Assembly: GCA_903862885.1 (NCBI GenBank)
Contig: CAIOZU010000061.1
Span: 1-58,833 of the forward strand
DNA from: an uncultured Pseudomonadota bacterium
Lineage (GTDB): Bacteria; Pseudomonadota; Gammaproteobacteria; Steroidobacterales; Steroidobacteraceae
Length of the DNA stretch: 58,833 nucleotides
Direction of reading: 5' to 3'
The position numbers and the translations under genes are program-made. This document shows positions 25,447-34,805 of the stretch, in pieces. The stretch's first letter is position 1, and each line of letters starts with the position of its first letter. Below the pieces are notes generated by a model. That model did not search any database, had not been told where the DNA came from, and worked only from the letters and a program-made list of their open reading frames with translations.

Positions 25447-26499
25447 CTATGTGCCCACCGCGTTTCTAAGCATGATAGTTCGGGTCACTAACAGGCGCCG
25501 ATAATGATCGGCCGGCTGATAGGCATTGTTGGCGGTGAGCGTCGTGGCGGCGGCGCCGGTACGATCGGCATAGCTGTAGATGCGCGTGTCGGTGAAGCCG
25601 GGTTCCGGGTTGTCTGCGCGCAGCAACAACCAAATGCGCACCGCCACAATCTGCGCGGTGGCGACGGTCGAGGCGTTGTAGAGCGCGGTGGCGGTGAGTG
25701 CGTTCACGTATTGGGAGGCGACGCCGGTGGTGCCGGTCGGGTCGATTCCAAACTGCACCTGCATATCCTCGACGCCTGGCAGGATTTCGGTGTTGACCAT
25801 GGTATTGGTTAAGTTACTAAAGGTCTGTCGATATAGGGTCGGCAGGCCCGGAATGGTGGATGAGCGTTGGTTGATGTAATAGCTGTTGACGATCAAATCG
25901 TAGACGCCGCCATTGACGTTGGCGGTGGTGTTGCCCGCCGCCGGCACAGTCACCGGCTCGATCGGGCAGCCGGTGGCGGTGCTCACTAAGGAGGCCGCCA
26001 CAAAGCTGGAGCAGATGCGAAGGGCCACGGTGCCGGCGGCGATCGTTGAGGGCGTGACACTGGCGTGGCGTACGGTGAGTGTGTCGGCGGAGGGTGCAGC
26101 GGCGCTGAACGCGGGGCAGGTCAAGGGGTAACTGTTGTTGCTGCCTTCGATGGCCGTTTTGACATCGAACACAAAGTTGGTGCCACAGCTGGGGGTAGGC
26201 GGGGTAAGGCCGGTGGCCGCTGCACTCGCTTGGCTGAAGCTGCCGGCGACGCTGACAGCCCCTTTGGCGAGTCCCCAGTAGCCGGCCATGCGCACATCCG
26301 GTTCGAGAATAGAAAACGCGTAGCGGCCGGCCTCCTGCAGTCGAGATTCGGATTCATGCAGGGTGTAGCTTTTGCTGGTGGCGGCATAAATGCTGACCAC
26401 ACCAATGATGATGAATAAGCCAATGGTCACGGAGATCAGCACCTCAACGATGCTAAAGCCGCGCGCGGCGACGGCCTGCGGAGGCATGACGTCGATCAT
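25447..26499 (-). CDS. pilW: Minor pilin PilW
   Basis: 350 residues. Prepilin site AARG|FSIVEVLISVTIGLFII with Glu5 replaced in register by VE (Glu at mature position 5), followed by ESRLQEAGRYAFSILEPDVR and MAGYWG, both characteristic of PilW. C-terminal part has RIWLLLRADNPEPGF and RRLLVTRTIMLRN. Overlaps pilV by 4 bases (26496-26499), so translation is coupled. Part of the tip-initiation complex of the type IV pilus in the inner membrane and at the fibre tip. Confidence 0.88.
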   Translation of the reverse strand: MIDVMPPQAVAARGFSIVEVLISVTIGLFIIIGVVSIYAATSKSYTLHESESRLQEAGRYAFSILEPDVRMAGYWGLAKGAVSVAGSFSQASAAATGLTPPTPSCGTNFVFDVKTAIEGSNNSYPLTCPAFSAAAPSADTLTVRHASVTPSTIAAGTVALRICSSFVAASLVSTATGCPIEPVTVPAAGNTTANVNGGVYDLIVNSYYINQRSSTIPGLPTLYRQTFSNLTNTMVNTEILPGVEDMQVQFGIDPTGTTGVASQYVNALTATALYNASTVATAQIVAVRIWLLLRADNPEPGFTDTRIYSYADRTGAAATTLTANNAYQPADHYRRLLVTRTIMLRNAVGT

Positions 26500-27032
26500 A
26501 TGATGACCACCACGCTGTACGTTAAGGCTTGGTTAGTCGCTTGTTCGAGCCAGTTGATCGTGATTGTGTAGGCGTTGGGTCCCACGCCGGCGGCATTGGC
26601 CACATACGTCACGCTCCACGTCGGGTTGGCTGCCCAGCAGCTTGGGCTGCCCACGCAGCGCACTTGGGTGTCCCACTGATACAGGTCATACAGCGCCATT
26701 TGGGCGGCGGTGCAGCTGGCGGCTGCGAAATTGACCGCGGTACCGGCGCACGCCGGTGTCGGTGCGGTGGCGATCGGACTCGCCCCAGCGTAGTTCAGCG
26801 TGGCGCTGCGGTTGGCGCGAATACGATCGGCCATATCCGCGACCAGATTCACGGCGATGGTGCGGGAGGTCGCGCTGGAATTGCCTTGTAAGGTGTACAA
26901 CATCAGTCGGCCGATACCTAACATGCCCACAGCCAATACCACGAGGGCAACTAACACTTCAATCAAGGTGAAGCCACCCGATGGCCTGGCTTTGCGCCCG
27001 ATGCCTAACGCCAATGGGTGGGCTTGTCTCAT
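26496..27032 (-). CDS. pilV: Minor pilin PilV
   Basis: 178 residues. A long leader ends in SGG|FTLIEVLVALVVLAVGMLG, the PilV/GspI-type prepilin signature, followed by NLVADMADRIRANRSATLNY, highly typical of PilV. Paired Cys (CAGT...CTAA; CVGSPSC) probably form disulfides. Overlaps fimT upstream and pilW downstream by 4 bases each, giving a tightly coupled run. Function as for the other minor pilins: priming and tip structure. Confidence 0.88.
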   Translation of the reverse strand: MRQAHPLALGIGRKARPSGGFTLIEVLVALVVLAVGMLGIGRLMLYTLQGNSSATSRTIAVNLVADMADRIRANRSATLNYAGASPIATAPTPACAGTAVNFAAASCTAAQMALYDLYQWDTQVRCVGSPSCWAANPTWSVTYVANAAGVGPNAYTITINWLEQATNQALTYSVVVII

Positions 27033-27655
27033 GGGCAGGTGAGGGTCGAGTCGGCTAAGGCCTGGACTGCGGTGTAGGGCGTGGTGCGACTGTACCCGGT
27101 GCCATGACCCGTCGCTGAAATCAGCACGACGTTACCGCTGCTCGCCGTGACGCCGCGTGCATCGCAAAACGCAATGCCGGTCATGGCCGGTGTGGTGGTG
27201 TAGGGAAAGCCGGTGGCGGTAAAACTAAGGCGACCACTGTTGTTGGCGCGAATGCTTTGACCGGCAACCAAGTTCGGGTGGGTTTCAATCAGGGCGGCGA
27301 CATTCGCGGGTTGGCCGGTCGGTGGGTTAATGTCTTGAAAGACGATCCACGAGGTGGCGGCGGTGGAAGCGGCGCATTGCGGTAGGGCGACGGTCGCGTC
27401 GAGGGTGGTGCACAGCGTCACGTTCGCGTTGCGTTTGATGGCTTCACCGCGCGCGGTTTGCAAGGAGGCTAAGAAATCGTTGGTGTTGGCCGTTAGCTTG
27501 TTGTTTTGCAGGAGGGTGCGAAAGCTGGGGATCGTTAAGGTAGCGATGATAGCGACGATCGCTATGGTGACTAACAGCTCAATGAGGCTGAAACCTCCCG
27601 GCGCCCGCCGTCTGCGGAGTGGTAGGGACAGACCAGTGGGTGGAAGGATTGTCAT
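27029..27655 (-). CDS. fimT: Minor pilin FimT/GspH-type
   Basis: 208 residues from ATG 27655 (an in-frame ATG at 27739 would add 28 Arg/Ser-rich residues; neither start has a strong ribosome site). Prepilin site PGG|FSLIELLVTIAIVAIIATL, then PSFRTLLQNNKLTANTNDFL and LQTARGEAIKRNANVTLC, diagnostic of FimT/GspH. C-terminal SGRLSFTATGFP and a closing Cys. First gene of the minor pilin operon. Promoter not identified; the upstream 180 bases are GC-rich. Confidence 0.85.
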   Translation of the reverse strand: MTILPPTGLSLPLRRRRAPGGFSLIELLVTIAIVAIIATLTIPSFRTLLQNNKLTANTNDFLASLQTARGEAIKRNANVTLCTTLDATVALPQCAASTAATSWIVFQDINPPTGQPANVAALIETHPNLVAGQSIRANNSGRLSFTATGFPYTTTPAMTGIAFCDARGVTASSGNVVLISATGHGTGYSRTTPYTAVQALADSTLTCP

Positions 27656-27834
27656 TCGAAAATTGCCGTGCGACCCGTCAGTCAGCAAAGACCGTCGAGA
27701 GGATAGGGAGTGGCGAAGCCCCGTGCTTCGCGATACCACTGATAGGCGCCACAGTACCCGTGAGCCGGCGGTGGGGGGTGTGAAGGCCGTCTCAGTTCAT
27801 GAGAGAGCGAAATCGGCGTCTTCCACTCACCGGT

Positions 27835-28374
27835 TCATCCACCCCACAGCCCGCCGGCGAGGGTGGACAGGGCAGTCAGCAGCCCTAAGATCGCAGCGCC
27901 GCCGCCGACGATCGGAAACAGCCGTTGGCGGCCTAAAAAGTACAAGGAGGAGAGCACCAGACCGAGTTCGAGGAGGCCCTCACCCAGATCCAGTCGCAGC
28001 GCATGGGCCTCATTGGTGCGGGTCTGTTGGTCGCGTGCCTCGGCCTCTTGTTTGATGTGCTCGGCATCCGCGGCGTACTTGCTGCGCTCTTGGCTAAATT
28101 GCTGCATAGCAGCAATTGTTTTATTGGGATCTCCCCCGGTGGCACCGAGCAGGGTCCATGCGACCGAAGAGACGTGTTCGCGGGTCTTTTTGGCCTGGTA
28201 ATAACCCCAGCTGTCGTTCGCCTCGGTCCGATGGATCACCGCCGCGGTGTGCTCGCGGTGGGCGGCGATGGTGACGGCGGCCAAGCACACGCCAATCACC
28301 CCCACCAATAGGCCGACGCTCTTGCCGGCCGCATCATGGACGGGGTGTGCGCTGTGGATTTCAATGTCGGCCAT
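27835..28374 (-). CDS. DUF4337-type membrane protein
   Basis: 179 residues from ATG 28374, preceded by AAAGGA. The frame is open much further upstream but that part runs antisense through tRNA-Leu and is not coding. Layout: N-terminal SAHPVHDAAGKSVGLLVGVI membrane segment (about 14-35), HREHTAAVIHRTEANDSWGY then YQAKKTREHV, a charged helix (QERSKYAADAEHIKQEAEAR), and two C-terminal membrane segments (about 128-175). This matches DUF4337 proteins of proteobacteria, of unknown function. Transcribed toward the pilus operon but about 180 bases away; a link is not indicated. Confidence 0.75.
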   Translation of the reverse strand: MADIEIHSAHPVHDAAGKSVGLLVGVIGVCLAAVTIAAHREHTAAVIHRTEANDSWGYYQAKKTREHVSSVAWTLLGATGGDPNKTIAAMQQFSQERSKYAADAEHIKQEAEARDQQTRTNEAHALRLDLGEGLLELGLVLSSLYFLGRQRLFPIVGGGAAILGLLTALSTLAGGLWGG

Positions 28375-28512
28375 GATCGGTCCTTTGTCTCTCAAGTGGC
28401 GAGGGCGTGAGTGTAGCGTGAGATCGTGACGCGTGAGGTTGCTGCCAGGGCCTTTAATACGTCCTGACGGGTGGGGAATCTGTGGCGTGCGGCGGGAGGG
28501 GTGCAATCGGCC

Positions 28513-28542
28513 TTTCGGTGGAGGCCTTCGCTCCTCTATACT
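28513..28542 (+). promoter_or_regulatory. Promoter for tRNA-Leu (and perhaps tig)
   Basis: TATACT at 28537-28542 with a weak -35 (TTTCGG, 28513-28518, 18-base spacing) and a GC-rich discriminator (AGGCGGC), as in stable-RNA promoters under stringent control. It lies 48 bases before the tRNA 5' end. tig follows the tRNA by 14 bases, so read-through into tig is plausible. Confidence 0.5.
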
Positions 28543-28589
28543 AGGCGGCTCCGATTCACGGCGCACGGTTGGCGCCGTCCATTTTTCTT

Positions 28590-28674
28590 GCGAATGTGGC
28601 GGAACTGGTAGACGCGCTGGATTTAGGTTCCAGTGGGGTAACCCGTGAGGGTTCGAGTCCCTCCTTTCGCACCA
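28590..28674 (+). tRNA. tRNA-Leu(TAG)
   Basis: 85 bases with encoded ACCA end. Anticodon stem CTGGA/TCCAG encloses loop TTTAGGT, anticodon TAG. A long variable arm (TGGGGTAACCCGT) identifies class II tRNA-Leu; T-loop is GTTCGAGTC. The acceptor has one T-T mismatch (position 6-67). Directly upstream of tig. Confidence 0.95.
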
Positions 28675-28688
28675 AAAGGATATTGAGG

Positions 28689-29990
28689 ATGACTGAGTCG
28701 ATTGCAGCAAAAGGCGCGCTCGAGCGCCGGCTTGAAGTCCATGTCCCCCATGACACGGTCGAGAAAGCCATTGAGTCACGGGTGAAGAGTTTTAGTCGCA
28801 CCGCGCGGCTCAAAGGTTTTCGCCCGGGCAAAGCACCGCTCAGCGTGGTGAAACGCCAGTTTGGCGCGCAAATCCGCGATGAGGTGGTCAATGAGATCGT
28901 GCGCGAGCATTTAGGCACGGCGCTTCAAGAACATCAGTTGGCACCGGTCGCCAATCCTCACATCGAGCCCTTGCCGACCGAAAAGGGCGAAGGCCTGCGT
29001 TTTGCGGCGCATTTTGAGGTCTATCCGCAGATCAGCCTAACGGGGCTGTCGGACATTGAAGTCACTCGGCTCACAGCCGACGTCGGCGACGCCGATGTCG
29101 ATGCCATGATCGAGACCTTAAGAAAGCAGCGGCCCACCTACCGGCCCGCGACCGCGCCGGCGGTCGAGGGCGATCGCTTGACGGTGTCTTTTGAGGGGCG
29201 TTTGAACGGCGTCGCCTTTGAAGGCGGCACGGCCGAGGGGGTGGAGATCATCCTAGGCGCCGGTCGGATGATTAAAGATTTTGAGGCAGGGCTTTTGGGG
29301 ATGCAGGCGGGGGAGACGAAAATCGTCCCGGTCACGTTCCCCACCGATTACGGTAAGGCGGATTTAGCCGGACAAAGCACCGAGTTTACGATCCGCGTCG
29401 TCACCCACGAGCAGGCCGAGTTGCCGGCCATCGATGACGACTTTTGTGCGGCGTTTGGGGTGACTGAGGGCGGCTTGGCGGGGCTTCGGGCTGAAGTCAC
29501 CGACAACATGCGCCGTGAGCTCGCCGAGAACATCCGTGCCAAGCTCAAAACCCAAGTGCTCGACAAGCTGTTGGCCAGCCACCCCTTGGACGTACCCAAA
29601 GCGGCGGTGGAGAGTGAACTGAGGCAGCTGCAAATCGAGTGGTTACGGCGCATCGGTGCCGATTTGAATAACTTAAAGCAAGCGCCCCCGCGTGAGCCCT
29701 TTGAAGAGAATGCCAAGCGTCGCGTGGCGGTCGGTCTGCTCATGGGGGAAATCATCCGTGAGCAGAAACTTCAGGTGGATGTGAAGGCGTTGGAGGAGCG
29801 CATTGAGTTGGCCGCCATCAGCTATGCGGATCCGGAAGCGGCGGTCGCACAGATCAAAGCCGATGAGCGCTTGCGCTCCCAGTTTGCGGGTAGTTTGCTT
29901 GAGGATCAGGCGGTCGAATGGTTGCTTACCCAGATGAAGGTGGTCGATCAGCCGGCGACATTTAAAGAACTAATGAATTTCGGCGCTTAA
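28689..29990 (+). CDS. tig: Trigger factor, ribosome-bound chaperone
   Basis: 433 residues from ATG 28689 (AAGGA upstream; an apparent longer frame runs back through tRNA-Leu and is not coding). N-terminal ribosome-binding domain with FSRTARLKGFRPGKAPLSVV, the contact loop for ribosomal protein L23; FKBP-type PPIase domain at about 150-240 (GDRLTVSFEGRLNGVAFEGG, IPVTFP-type segment VPVTFPTDYG); C-terminal helical chaperone arms. It holds nascent chains at the exit tunnel. Its place upstream of clpP-clpX is the standard gammaproteobacterial order. clpP starts 17 bases after it. Confidence 0.95.
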   Translation: MTESIAAKGALERRLEVHVPHDTVEKAIESRVKSFSRTARLKGFRPGKAPLSVVKRQFGAQIRDEVVNEIVREHLGTALQEHQLAPVANPHIEPLPTEKGEGLRFAAHFEVYPQISLTGLSDIEVTRLTADVGDADVDAMIETLRKQRPTYRPATAPAVEGDRLTVSFEGRLNGVAFEGGTAEGVEIILGAGRMIKDFEAGLLGMQAGETKIVPVTFPTDYGKADLAGQSTEFTIRVVTHEQAELPAIDDDFCAAFGVTEGGLAGLRAEVTDNMRRELAENIRAKLKTQVLDKLLASHPLDVPKAAVESELRQLQIEWLRRIGADLNNLKQAPPREPFEENAKRRVAVGLLMGEIIREQKLQVDVKALEERIELAAISYADPEAAVAQIKADERLRSQFAGSLLEDQAVEWLLTQMKVVDQPATFKELMNFGA

Positions 29991-30007
29991 GCGCTTAGGA
30001 GTGTGTG

Positions 30008-30658
30008 ATGACGTCTGTGCTCACTAAGACCGCTGCTCAGTTGGTGCCGATGGTCGTTGAACAAACGGCCCGTGGCGAACGCGCCTATGACATCTACTCG
30101 CGTCTCTTAAAAGAGCGGGTGATTTTTATTGTCGGTCCGATTGAGGATCACATGGCGAATTTGATTGTGGCGCAGATGCTGTTTTTGGAGTCTGAGAATC
30201 CTGACAAAGATATCGCGCTGTATATTAACTCCCCCGGTGGCATCGTCACCTCGGGACTTGCCATTTATGACACCATGCAGTTTATTAAGCCCGATGTCAG
30301 CACCATCTGTGTCGGCCAGGCGGCCAGTATGGGCGCGGTGTTATTGGCGGGTGGCGCTAAGGGCAAGCGCTACAGCCTGCCGCATTCTCGGGTGATGATC
30401 CATCAGCCGCTCGGTGGCTTTCAGGGTCAGGCGACGGACATTGAGATCCATACTCGTGAGATCTTAGAGACTCGTGAGCGCTTAAATCGGGTGCTGGCGA
30501 ATCACACCGGTCAATCGCTCGATCGAATCAAAGACGACACCGATCGCGATAATTTCATGAGTGCAGAGGTCGCCAAGACCTACGGGATCATTGACCATGT
30601 GCTTGATAAGCGGGCGCAGTTGCCGGTGATCAGTGCCGCGGACACCAGCAAAGCCTGA
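30008..30658 (+). CDS. clpP: ATP-dependent Clp protease proteolytic subunit
   Basis: 216 residues from ATG 30008 (GGAG upstream; the GTG at 30005 is in frame but less likely). Serine protease triad is complete: S107 in [12 protein letters not shown]132 in [12 protein letters not shown]181 in DTDRDNFMS, with the spacing of E. coli ClpP. The N-terminal stretch before [17 protein letters not shown] would be the processed propeptide. Forms the 14-subunit barrel that degrades substrates fed by ClpX (and ClpA). Same transcript as tig is likely. Confidence 0.96.
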   Translation: MTSVLTKTAAQLVPMVVEQTARGERAYDIYSRLLKERVIFIVGPIEDHMANLIVAQMLFLESENPDKDIALYINSPGGIVTSGLAIYDTMQFIKPDVSTICVGQAASMGAVLLAGGAKGKRYSLPHSRVMIHQPLGGFQGQATDIEIHTREILETRERLNRVLANHTGQSLDRIKDDTDRDNFMSAEVAKTYGIIDHVLDKRAQLPVISAADTSKA

Positions 30659-30892
30659 GCCCATCCCGTCAACCCATGTCCCGACCCGTCCGTTGGACCG
30701 TCGCGTCCGCGCATCGGGGTTGATTGGGCTGTCCGGGACAGGCCTGTCGATCGTCTTTCATGGGTCGACTCGGGCAAAGGGCGAAGTGAGGGGTGGGTTT
30801 TTGCAGGCTCGGGCGCTACGTGCTATAAAAACGTCAGGCGCAGGATAGATCGGGGCCAAATTGAACATAACGCAGGGCGTTAAGGACTCTCA

Positions 30893-32221
30893 ATGAGTGA
30901 TGAATCACGAGGCAAGGGCGACGACGGTAAGTTGTTGTATTGCTCGTTCTGCGGCAAAAGTCAGCACGAAGTCCGTAAGCTCATTGCGGGCCCCTCGGTG
31001 TTTGTGTGCGACGAATGCGTCGAACTGTGCAATGACATCATTCGTGAAGAGTTAGAGGAGAAAGCGGAGAAGACCCGCGAGAAGCTCCCGAAACCCCATG
31101 AGATTAAAAAAGTCCTCGATGAGTACGTGATTGGCCAGGAACGCGCCAAGAAAGTCTTGTCGGTGGCGGTGTACAACCATTACAAGCGCTTGCAAACCAG
31201 AACCCCCGCGGTCGGTGAGCGAAAAGTGACCGGTCGCGATGAGGTGGAGTTAGCTAAGAGCAATATCTTGCTGATTGGCCCCACCGGTTCCGGCAAAACG
31301 CTGCTCGCGGAGAGCTTAGCGCGTCTATTGAATGTGCCATTCACGATTGCCGATGCCACCACCTTAACCGAGGCGGGTTATGTGGGTGAGGATGTGGAAA
31401 ATATCATCCAGAAGCTGCTGCAAAAGTGCGACTACGATGTCGAAAAAGCGCAGACCGGTATCGTGTACATCGATGAGATTGACAAGATCTCACGCAAGAG
31501 TGACAACCCCTCGATCACCCGCGATGTGTCGGGTGAGGGCGTGCAGCAGGCTTTGTTGAAGCTCATTGAAGGCACCATTGCCTCGGTACCTCCGCAGGGG
31601 GGGCGTAAGCACCCGCAGCAAGAGTTTCTGCAGGTCGACACCGGCAATATTTTGTTCATTGTCGGCGGTGCCTTCGCGGGTCTTGAGAAGATTATTCAAA
31701 ACCGTACCACCAAAAGTGGCATTGGCTTTACCAGTGAAGTCAAAAACACCCACGCGCTGCCCAAGTTCGGTGCCGATCTGTATCGCGAGGTCGAGCCTGA
31801 GGATCTGATCAAGTTTGGTCTCATCCCTGAGTTTGTTGGGCGTCTGCCGGTGGTGGCCACTTTAGAAGAGCTCGATGAGACCGCGCTCATGTCGATTTTG
31901 CTTGAGCCTAAAAATGCGCTCACTAAGCAGTATCGGAAGTTGTTTGATATGGAAGGCGTGGATCTGGATTTCTTAGAGCCTGCGCTGCGCGCGGTGGCGA
32001 AGAAAGCCATGCTTCGAAAAACCGGTGCGCGCGGTCTTCGCACCATTTTAGAGAATGTGCTGTTAGACACCATGTATGACCTGCCCGGCATGAAAAATGT
32101 CAGCAAAGTGGTCATTGATGAGGCGGTCATTGGCGGGGAGTCACCCCCTTATATCGTCTATAAAGCCCCCGAAGAGCCCAAACTGGCGCCGATCGAAGAG
32201 CGCCGCACCGGCTCGCTGTAA
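30893..32221 (+). CDS. clpX: ClpX unfoldase, ATPase subunit of ClpXP
   Basis: 442 residues, slightly long for the family. Zinc-binding domain with C17, C20, C39, C42; Walker A GPTGSGKT (129-136); Walker [11 protein letters not shown] with D194/E195; GYVGEDVEN pore-region loop; the ClpP-binding IGF-type loop appears in [10 protein letters not shown]-terminal sensor-2 region [13 protein letters not shown]. It recognises tagged proteins (ssrA and others), unfolds them and threads them into ClpP. AAGGA precedes the ATG. The 234-base gap after clpP contains a TATAAAA patch (about 30820) that may give clpX its own promoter. A strong terminator follows. Confidence 0.96.
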   Translation: MSDESRGKGDDGKLLYCSFCGKSQHEVRKLIAGPSVFVCDECVELCNDIIREELEEKAEKTREKLPKPHEIKKVLDEYVIGQERAKKVLSVAVYNHYKRLQTRTPAVGERKVTGRDEVELAKSNILLIGPTGSGKTLLAESLARLLNVPFTIADATTLTEAGYVGEDVENIIQKLLQKCDYDVEKAQTGIVYIDEIDKISRKSDNPSITRDVSGEGVQQALLKLIEGTIASVPPQGGRKHPQQEFLQVDTGNILFIVGGAFAGLEKIIQNRTTKSGIGFTSEVKNTHALPKFGADLYREVEPEDLIKFGLIPEFVGRLPVVATLEELDETALMSILLEPKNALTKQYRKLFDMEGVDLDFLEPALRAVAKKAMLRKTGARGLRTILENVLLDTMYDLPGMKNVSKVVIDEAVIGGESPPYIVYKAPEEPKLAPIEERRTGSL

Positions 32222-32246
32222 CGGCGGGAGGGTGAGGGGCCACAGC

Positions 32247-32273
32247 AAGGCGCCGTTCACGGCGCCTTTTTTT
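32247..32273 (+). terminator. Rho-independent terminator of clpX
   Basis: Perfect 9-bp stem AAGGCGCCG/CGGCGCCTT with a TTCA loop, followed by a run of T. It ends the tig-clpP-clpX unit before the oppositely oriented fcl gene. Confidence 0.92.
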
Positions 32274-32411
32274 ATGGTGCGTGATCTTGCAGATTCCGGG
32301 GCGATGCCATCCCGAGCTCGCGGGGCGTTAAGCGGCGGGTGCTGATGAAGTGCAGCGCGCCATCGCGGCGTGAGTGTCCGCAACACGGGTCATCGGGAGA
32401 GCGACCGGTGT

Positions 32412-33416
32412 TTACGCCGGATGGCTCCGCTGCAAATAATCGGCATAAGCGCGTTCAAGGCCGGCTTTAAGAGAAATTTGAGCGCGCCAGCCCAATTGCG
32501 TTAATCGATCAATATCTAATAACTTGCGCGGCGTGCCATCGAGCTTGTCCGCATCAAAGCGCAGATGTCCCTTAAAGCCCACGACCTCGCAAATGAGGCG
32601 CGCTAGGTCTGCGATGCTTAATTCTTGACCCGTGCCGATATTAACTAAAGGGGGTGCCTGGTCGCTGAAGAGGCTATCCACTCGATGGGGTGGCAGCGTC
32701 ATCAAATATACGCAGGCATTGGCCATGTCCTCGCTGTCCATAAACTCGCGTTTTGGCGTACCCGTCCCCCAAATGACCAGTTCTTTGGCGCCGCTTCGTT
32801 TGCATTCGTCGGTGCGTCGGATCAGACCGGGAATGACATGGCTGTTGTCGGGATGATAGGTGTCCCCCACACCGTACAAATTGGTGGGCATGACGGCTAA
32901 GAAACGCGTGCCGTACTGACGGTTATAGCTCCAGGCCATTTCAATGCCGCTGATTTTGGCAATCGCATAGGGTTGGTTGGTCGGCTCTAGAGGTCCGGTC
33001 AGTAAGGCGCTTTCGGCCATCGGCTGTGGTGCGTTCTTGGGATAAATACAGCTTGAGCCCAAAAACAGCAGACGCTGTACGCCCGCGCGATAGGCGCTTT
33101 CCATCACATTCGTCTGAATCGCTAAGTTCTGATAAATGAAGTCTGCCCGATAGGTGTTGTTGGCATGAATCCCGCCGACTTTGGCGGCCGCTAAAAAAAC
33201 CACTTGTGGCTTCTCTTTGGCAAAAAACTGGCGCACGGCGCCCTGATCTGTCAGATCCAGCTGCGCGTGCGTGGCGGTGATTAATGATCGGTAGCCGTCC
33301 CGGTGCAAGGCGCGCACCAGCGCCTGACCGACCATGCCCCGATGCCCCGCGACATAAATAGGGGTGTTCTTGGCGAGCGCGGTCTGCTGATCGGCGGGGG
33401 TCATCGGCTGACCCAT
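32412..33416 (-). CDS. fcl: GDP-L-fucose synthase
   Basis: 334 residues. NADP-binding Rossmann motif GHRGMVG (24-30), SSCIYPKNAPQPMAE with catalytic Ser/Cys123, and Y150-x3-K154 in QPYAIAKISGIEM; TNLYGVGDTYHPDNSHVIPG is the family signature. It epimerises and reduces GDP-4-keto-6-deoxymannose (the Gmd product) to GDP-L-fucose in the cytosol. The first 15 residues before NTPIYVAGHRGM look dispensable, so the start may be the ATG five codons in. It follows gmd by 12 bases. Product probably feeds LPS or capsule synthesis; the acceptor genes are not here. Confidence 0.94.
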   Translation of the reverse strand: MGQPMTPADQQTALAKNTPIYVAGHRGMVGQALVRALHRDGYRSLITATHAQLDLTDQGAVRQFFAKEKPQVVFLAAAKVGGIHANNTYRADFIYQNLAIQTNVMESAYRAGVQRLLFLGSSCIYPKNAPQPMAESALLTGPLEPTNQPYAIAKISGIEMAWSYNRQYGTRFLAVMPTNLYGVGDTYHPDNSHVIPGLIRRTDECKRSGAKELVIWGTGTPKREFMDSEDMANACVYLMTLPPHRVDSLFSDQAPPLVNIGTGQELSIADLARLICEVVGFKGHLRFDADKLDGTPRKLLDIDRLTQLGWRAQISLKAGLERAYADYLQRSHPA

Positions 33417-33428
33417 TGCCCGGCGGCT

Positions 33429-34544
33429 TTACTCACGACTGAGAAGGCCTTGGTAACCGTTCGCTCGTAACAAGGCGGTGGAGCGCGCCATGGCTAAATC
33501 ATGCGCCACCATCTCTTGGCATAGGGCCTGTACGCTGACCGTGGGTTCCCAGCCCAGTTCGCGTCGTGCCTTGCTGGCATCGCCTAACAGCGACTCGACT
33601 TCGGCTGGCCTAAAATAACTGGGGTCGATGCGAATAATGACATCGCCGATCTTGATGTTCGGGCAGCTTTCGCCGCTGATGTGTCGCACCACACCGACTT
33701 CATCCAGACCCGTCCCCACAAACGCTAAGGTAATCCCTAAGGCGTCGGCGGCCCATGTGACAAATTGACGGATACTGTGCTGCTCGCCGGTGGCGATCAC
33801 GTAATCTTTGGGCTTTTCTTGCTGCAGCATCAGCCATTGCATGGCGACATAGTCTTTGGCGTGGCCCCAGTCACGCAGCGCATTCATATTGCCTAAGTAC
33901 AGGCACGGCTCAATGCCTTGGGCGATGTTGCAAAGACCGCGGGTGATCTTGCGCGTGACAAAAGTCTCGCCGCGACGGGCTGACTCGTGATTGAACAAAA
34001 TGCCATTGCAGGCATACATGCCATAGGCTTCGCGATAGTTAACCGTGATCCAATAGGCATAGAGTTTGGCGACCGCGTAGGGGCTGCGCGGATAAAAGGG
34101 CGTGCTCTCTTTTTGCGGTGTTTCTTGCACTAGCCCGTACAGTTCTGAGCTGGCGGCTTGGTAAAAGCGGGTGCTTTTCTCAAGGCCGCAGTGGCGAATG
34201 GCTTCCAGTACTCGTAAGGTGCCTAGCGCATCCACATCCGCGGTGTATTCGGGTAGCTCAAAGCTCACCGAGACATGCGACTGCGCGCCTAGGTTATAGA
34301 CTTCATCAGGCTTGACCTGATTCATCACATTCATCAGGCTCATCGAGTCCGATAAGTCACCATAGTGAAGTTTAAAATGCGCCCCTTGCGTATGCGGGTC
34401 TTCATACAGATGATCAATGCGTTGGGTGTTAAACTGCGAGGAGCGGCGCTTGATGCCGTGCACCTCGTAGCCCTTACTCAGCAACAGTTCGGCTAAATAA
34501 GAGCCGTCTTGTCCGGTGATGCCGGTGATCAGTGCTTTTTTCAT
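33429..34544 (-). CDS. gmd: GDP-mannose 4,6-dehydratase
   Basis: 371 residues. Rossmann motif [16 protein letters not shown] near the N-terminus, [18 protein letters not shown] (cofactor and tetramer-contact segment), catalytic SSELYG with E134 and Y156-x3-K160 in [11 protein letters not shown], then [19 protein letters not shown], all diagnostic of Gmd. It makes GDP-4-keto-6-deoxy-D-mannose from GDP-mannose, the precursor of GDP-fucose, GDP-rhamnose and GDP-perosamine. With fcl it gives GDP-L-fucose. The pair lies backwards between clpX and lon, which are normally adjacent. Confidence 0.95.
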   Translation of the reverse strand: MKKALITGITGQDGSYLAELLLSKGYEVHGIKRRSSQFNTQRIDHLYEDPHTQGAHFKLHYGDLSDSMSLMNVMNQVKPDEVYNLGAQSHVSVSFELPEYTADVDALGTLRVLEAIRHCGLEKSTRFYQAASSELYGLVQETPQKESTPFYPRSPYAVAKLYAYWITVNYREAYGMYACNGILFNHESARRGETFVTRKITRGLCNIAQGIEPCLYLGNMNALRDWGHAKDYVAMQWLMLQQEKPKDYVIATGEQHSIRQFVTWAADALGITLAFVGTGLDEVGVVRHISGESCPNIKIGDVIIRIDPSYFRPAEVESLLGDASKARRELGWEPTVSVQALCQEMVAHDLAMARSTALLRANGYQGLLSRE

Positions 34545-34712
34545 GCGATTCAGTCACCAAGATAGAGAAGAGGGCGTATCCACTGAGTATATAGGGCGTT
34601 GGCTGCCTGCGGCTAGGCGCCCGTGCGGGGGTCGGTGGGTGGGCTTTCTAAAGCCGTTCAGAACGGCAGGGAGATTCACCGACGCGTCGCTAAAAGTTTC
34701 TGCGATTTCCCC

Positions 34713-34740
34713 CTTGATGCGCCTCAATTTGGCCCCATTC
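34713..34740 (+). promoter_or_regulatory. Sigma-32 (heat-shock) promoter of lon
   Basis: CTTGATG (34713-34719), 13 bases, then CCCCATTC (34733-34740) closely fit the RpoH consensus CTTGAAA-N11-16-CCCCATnT. It lies about 65 bases before the lon ATG. Its retention shows that lon kept its own heat-shock control after gmd-fcl was placed in front of it. Confidence 0.8.
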
Positions 34741-34805
34741 AGTTATCCTTAGAAACTATTCGCATCCAGACGCAACGGGGTGCACGGCCATCCTGAGGAC
34801 ACGCC

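Noticed and set aside
28569-28688. N-terminal extension of trigger factor
   Set aside because: This part of the frame is the tRNA-Leu gene; the true start is ATG 28689.
28375-28779. N-terminal extension of the DUF4337 protein
   Set aside because: It lies antisense to tRNA-Leu and the start of tig; the family begins at MADIEIHS, with a ribosome site.
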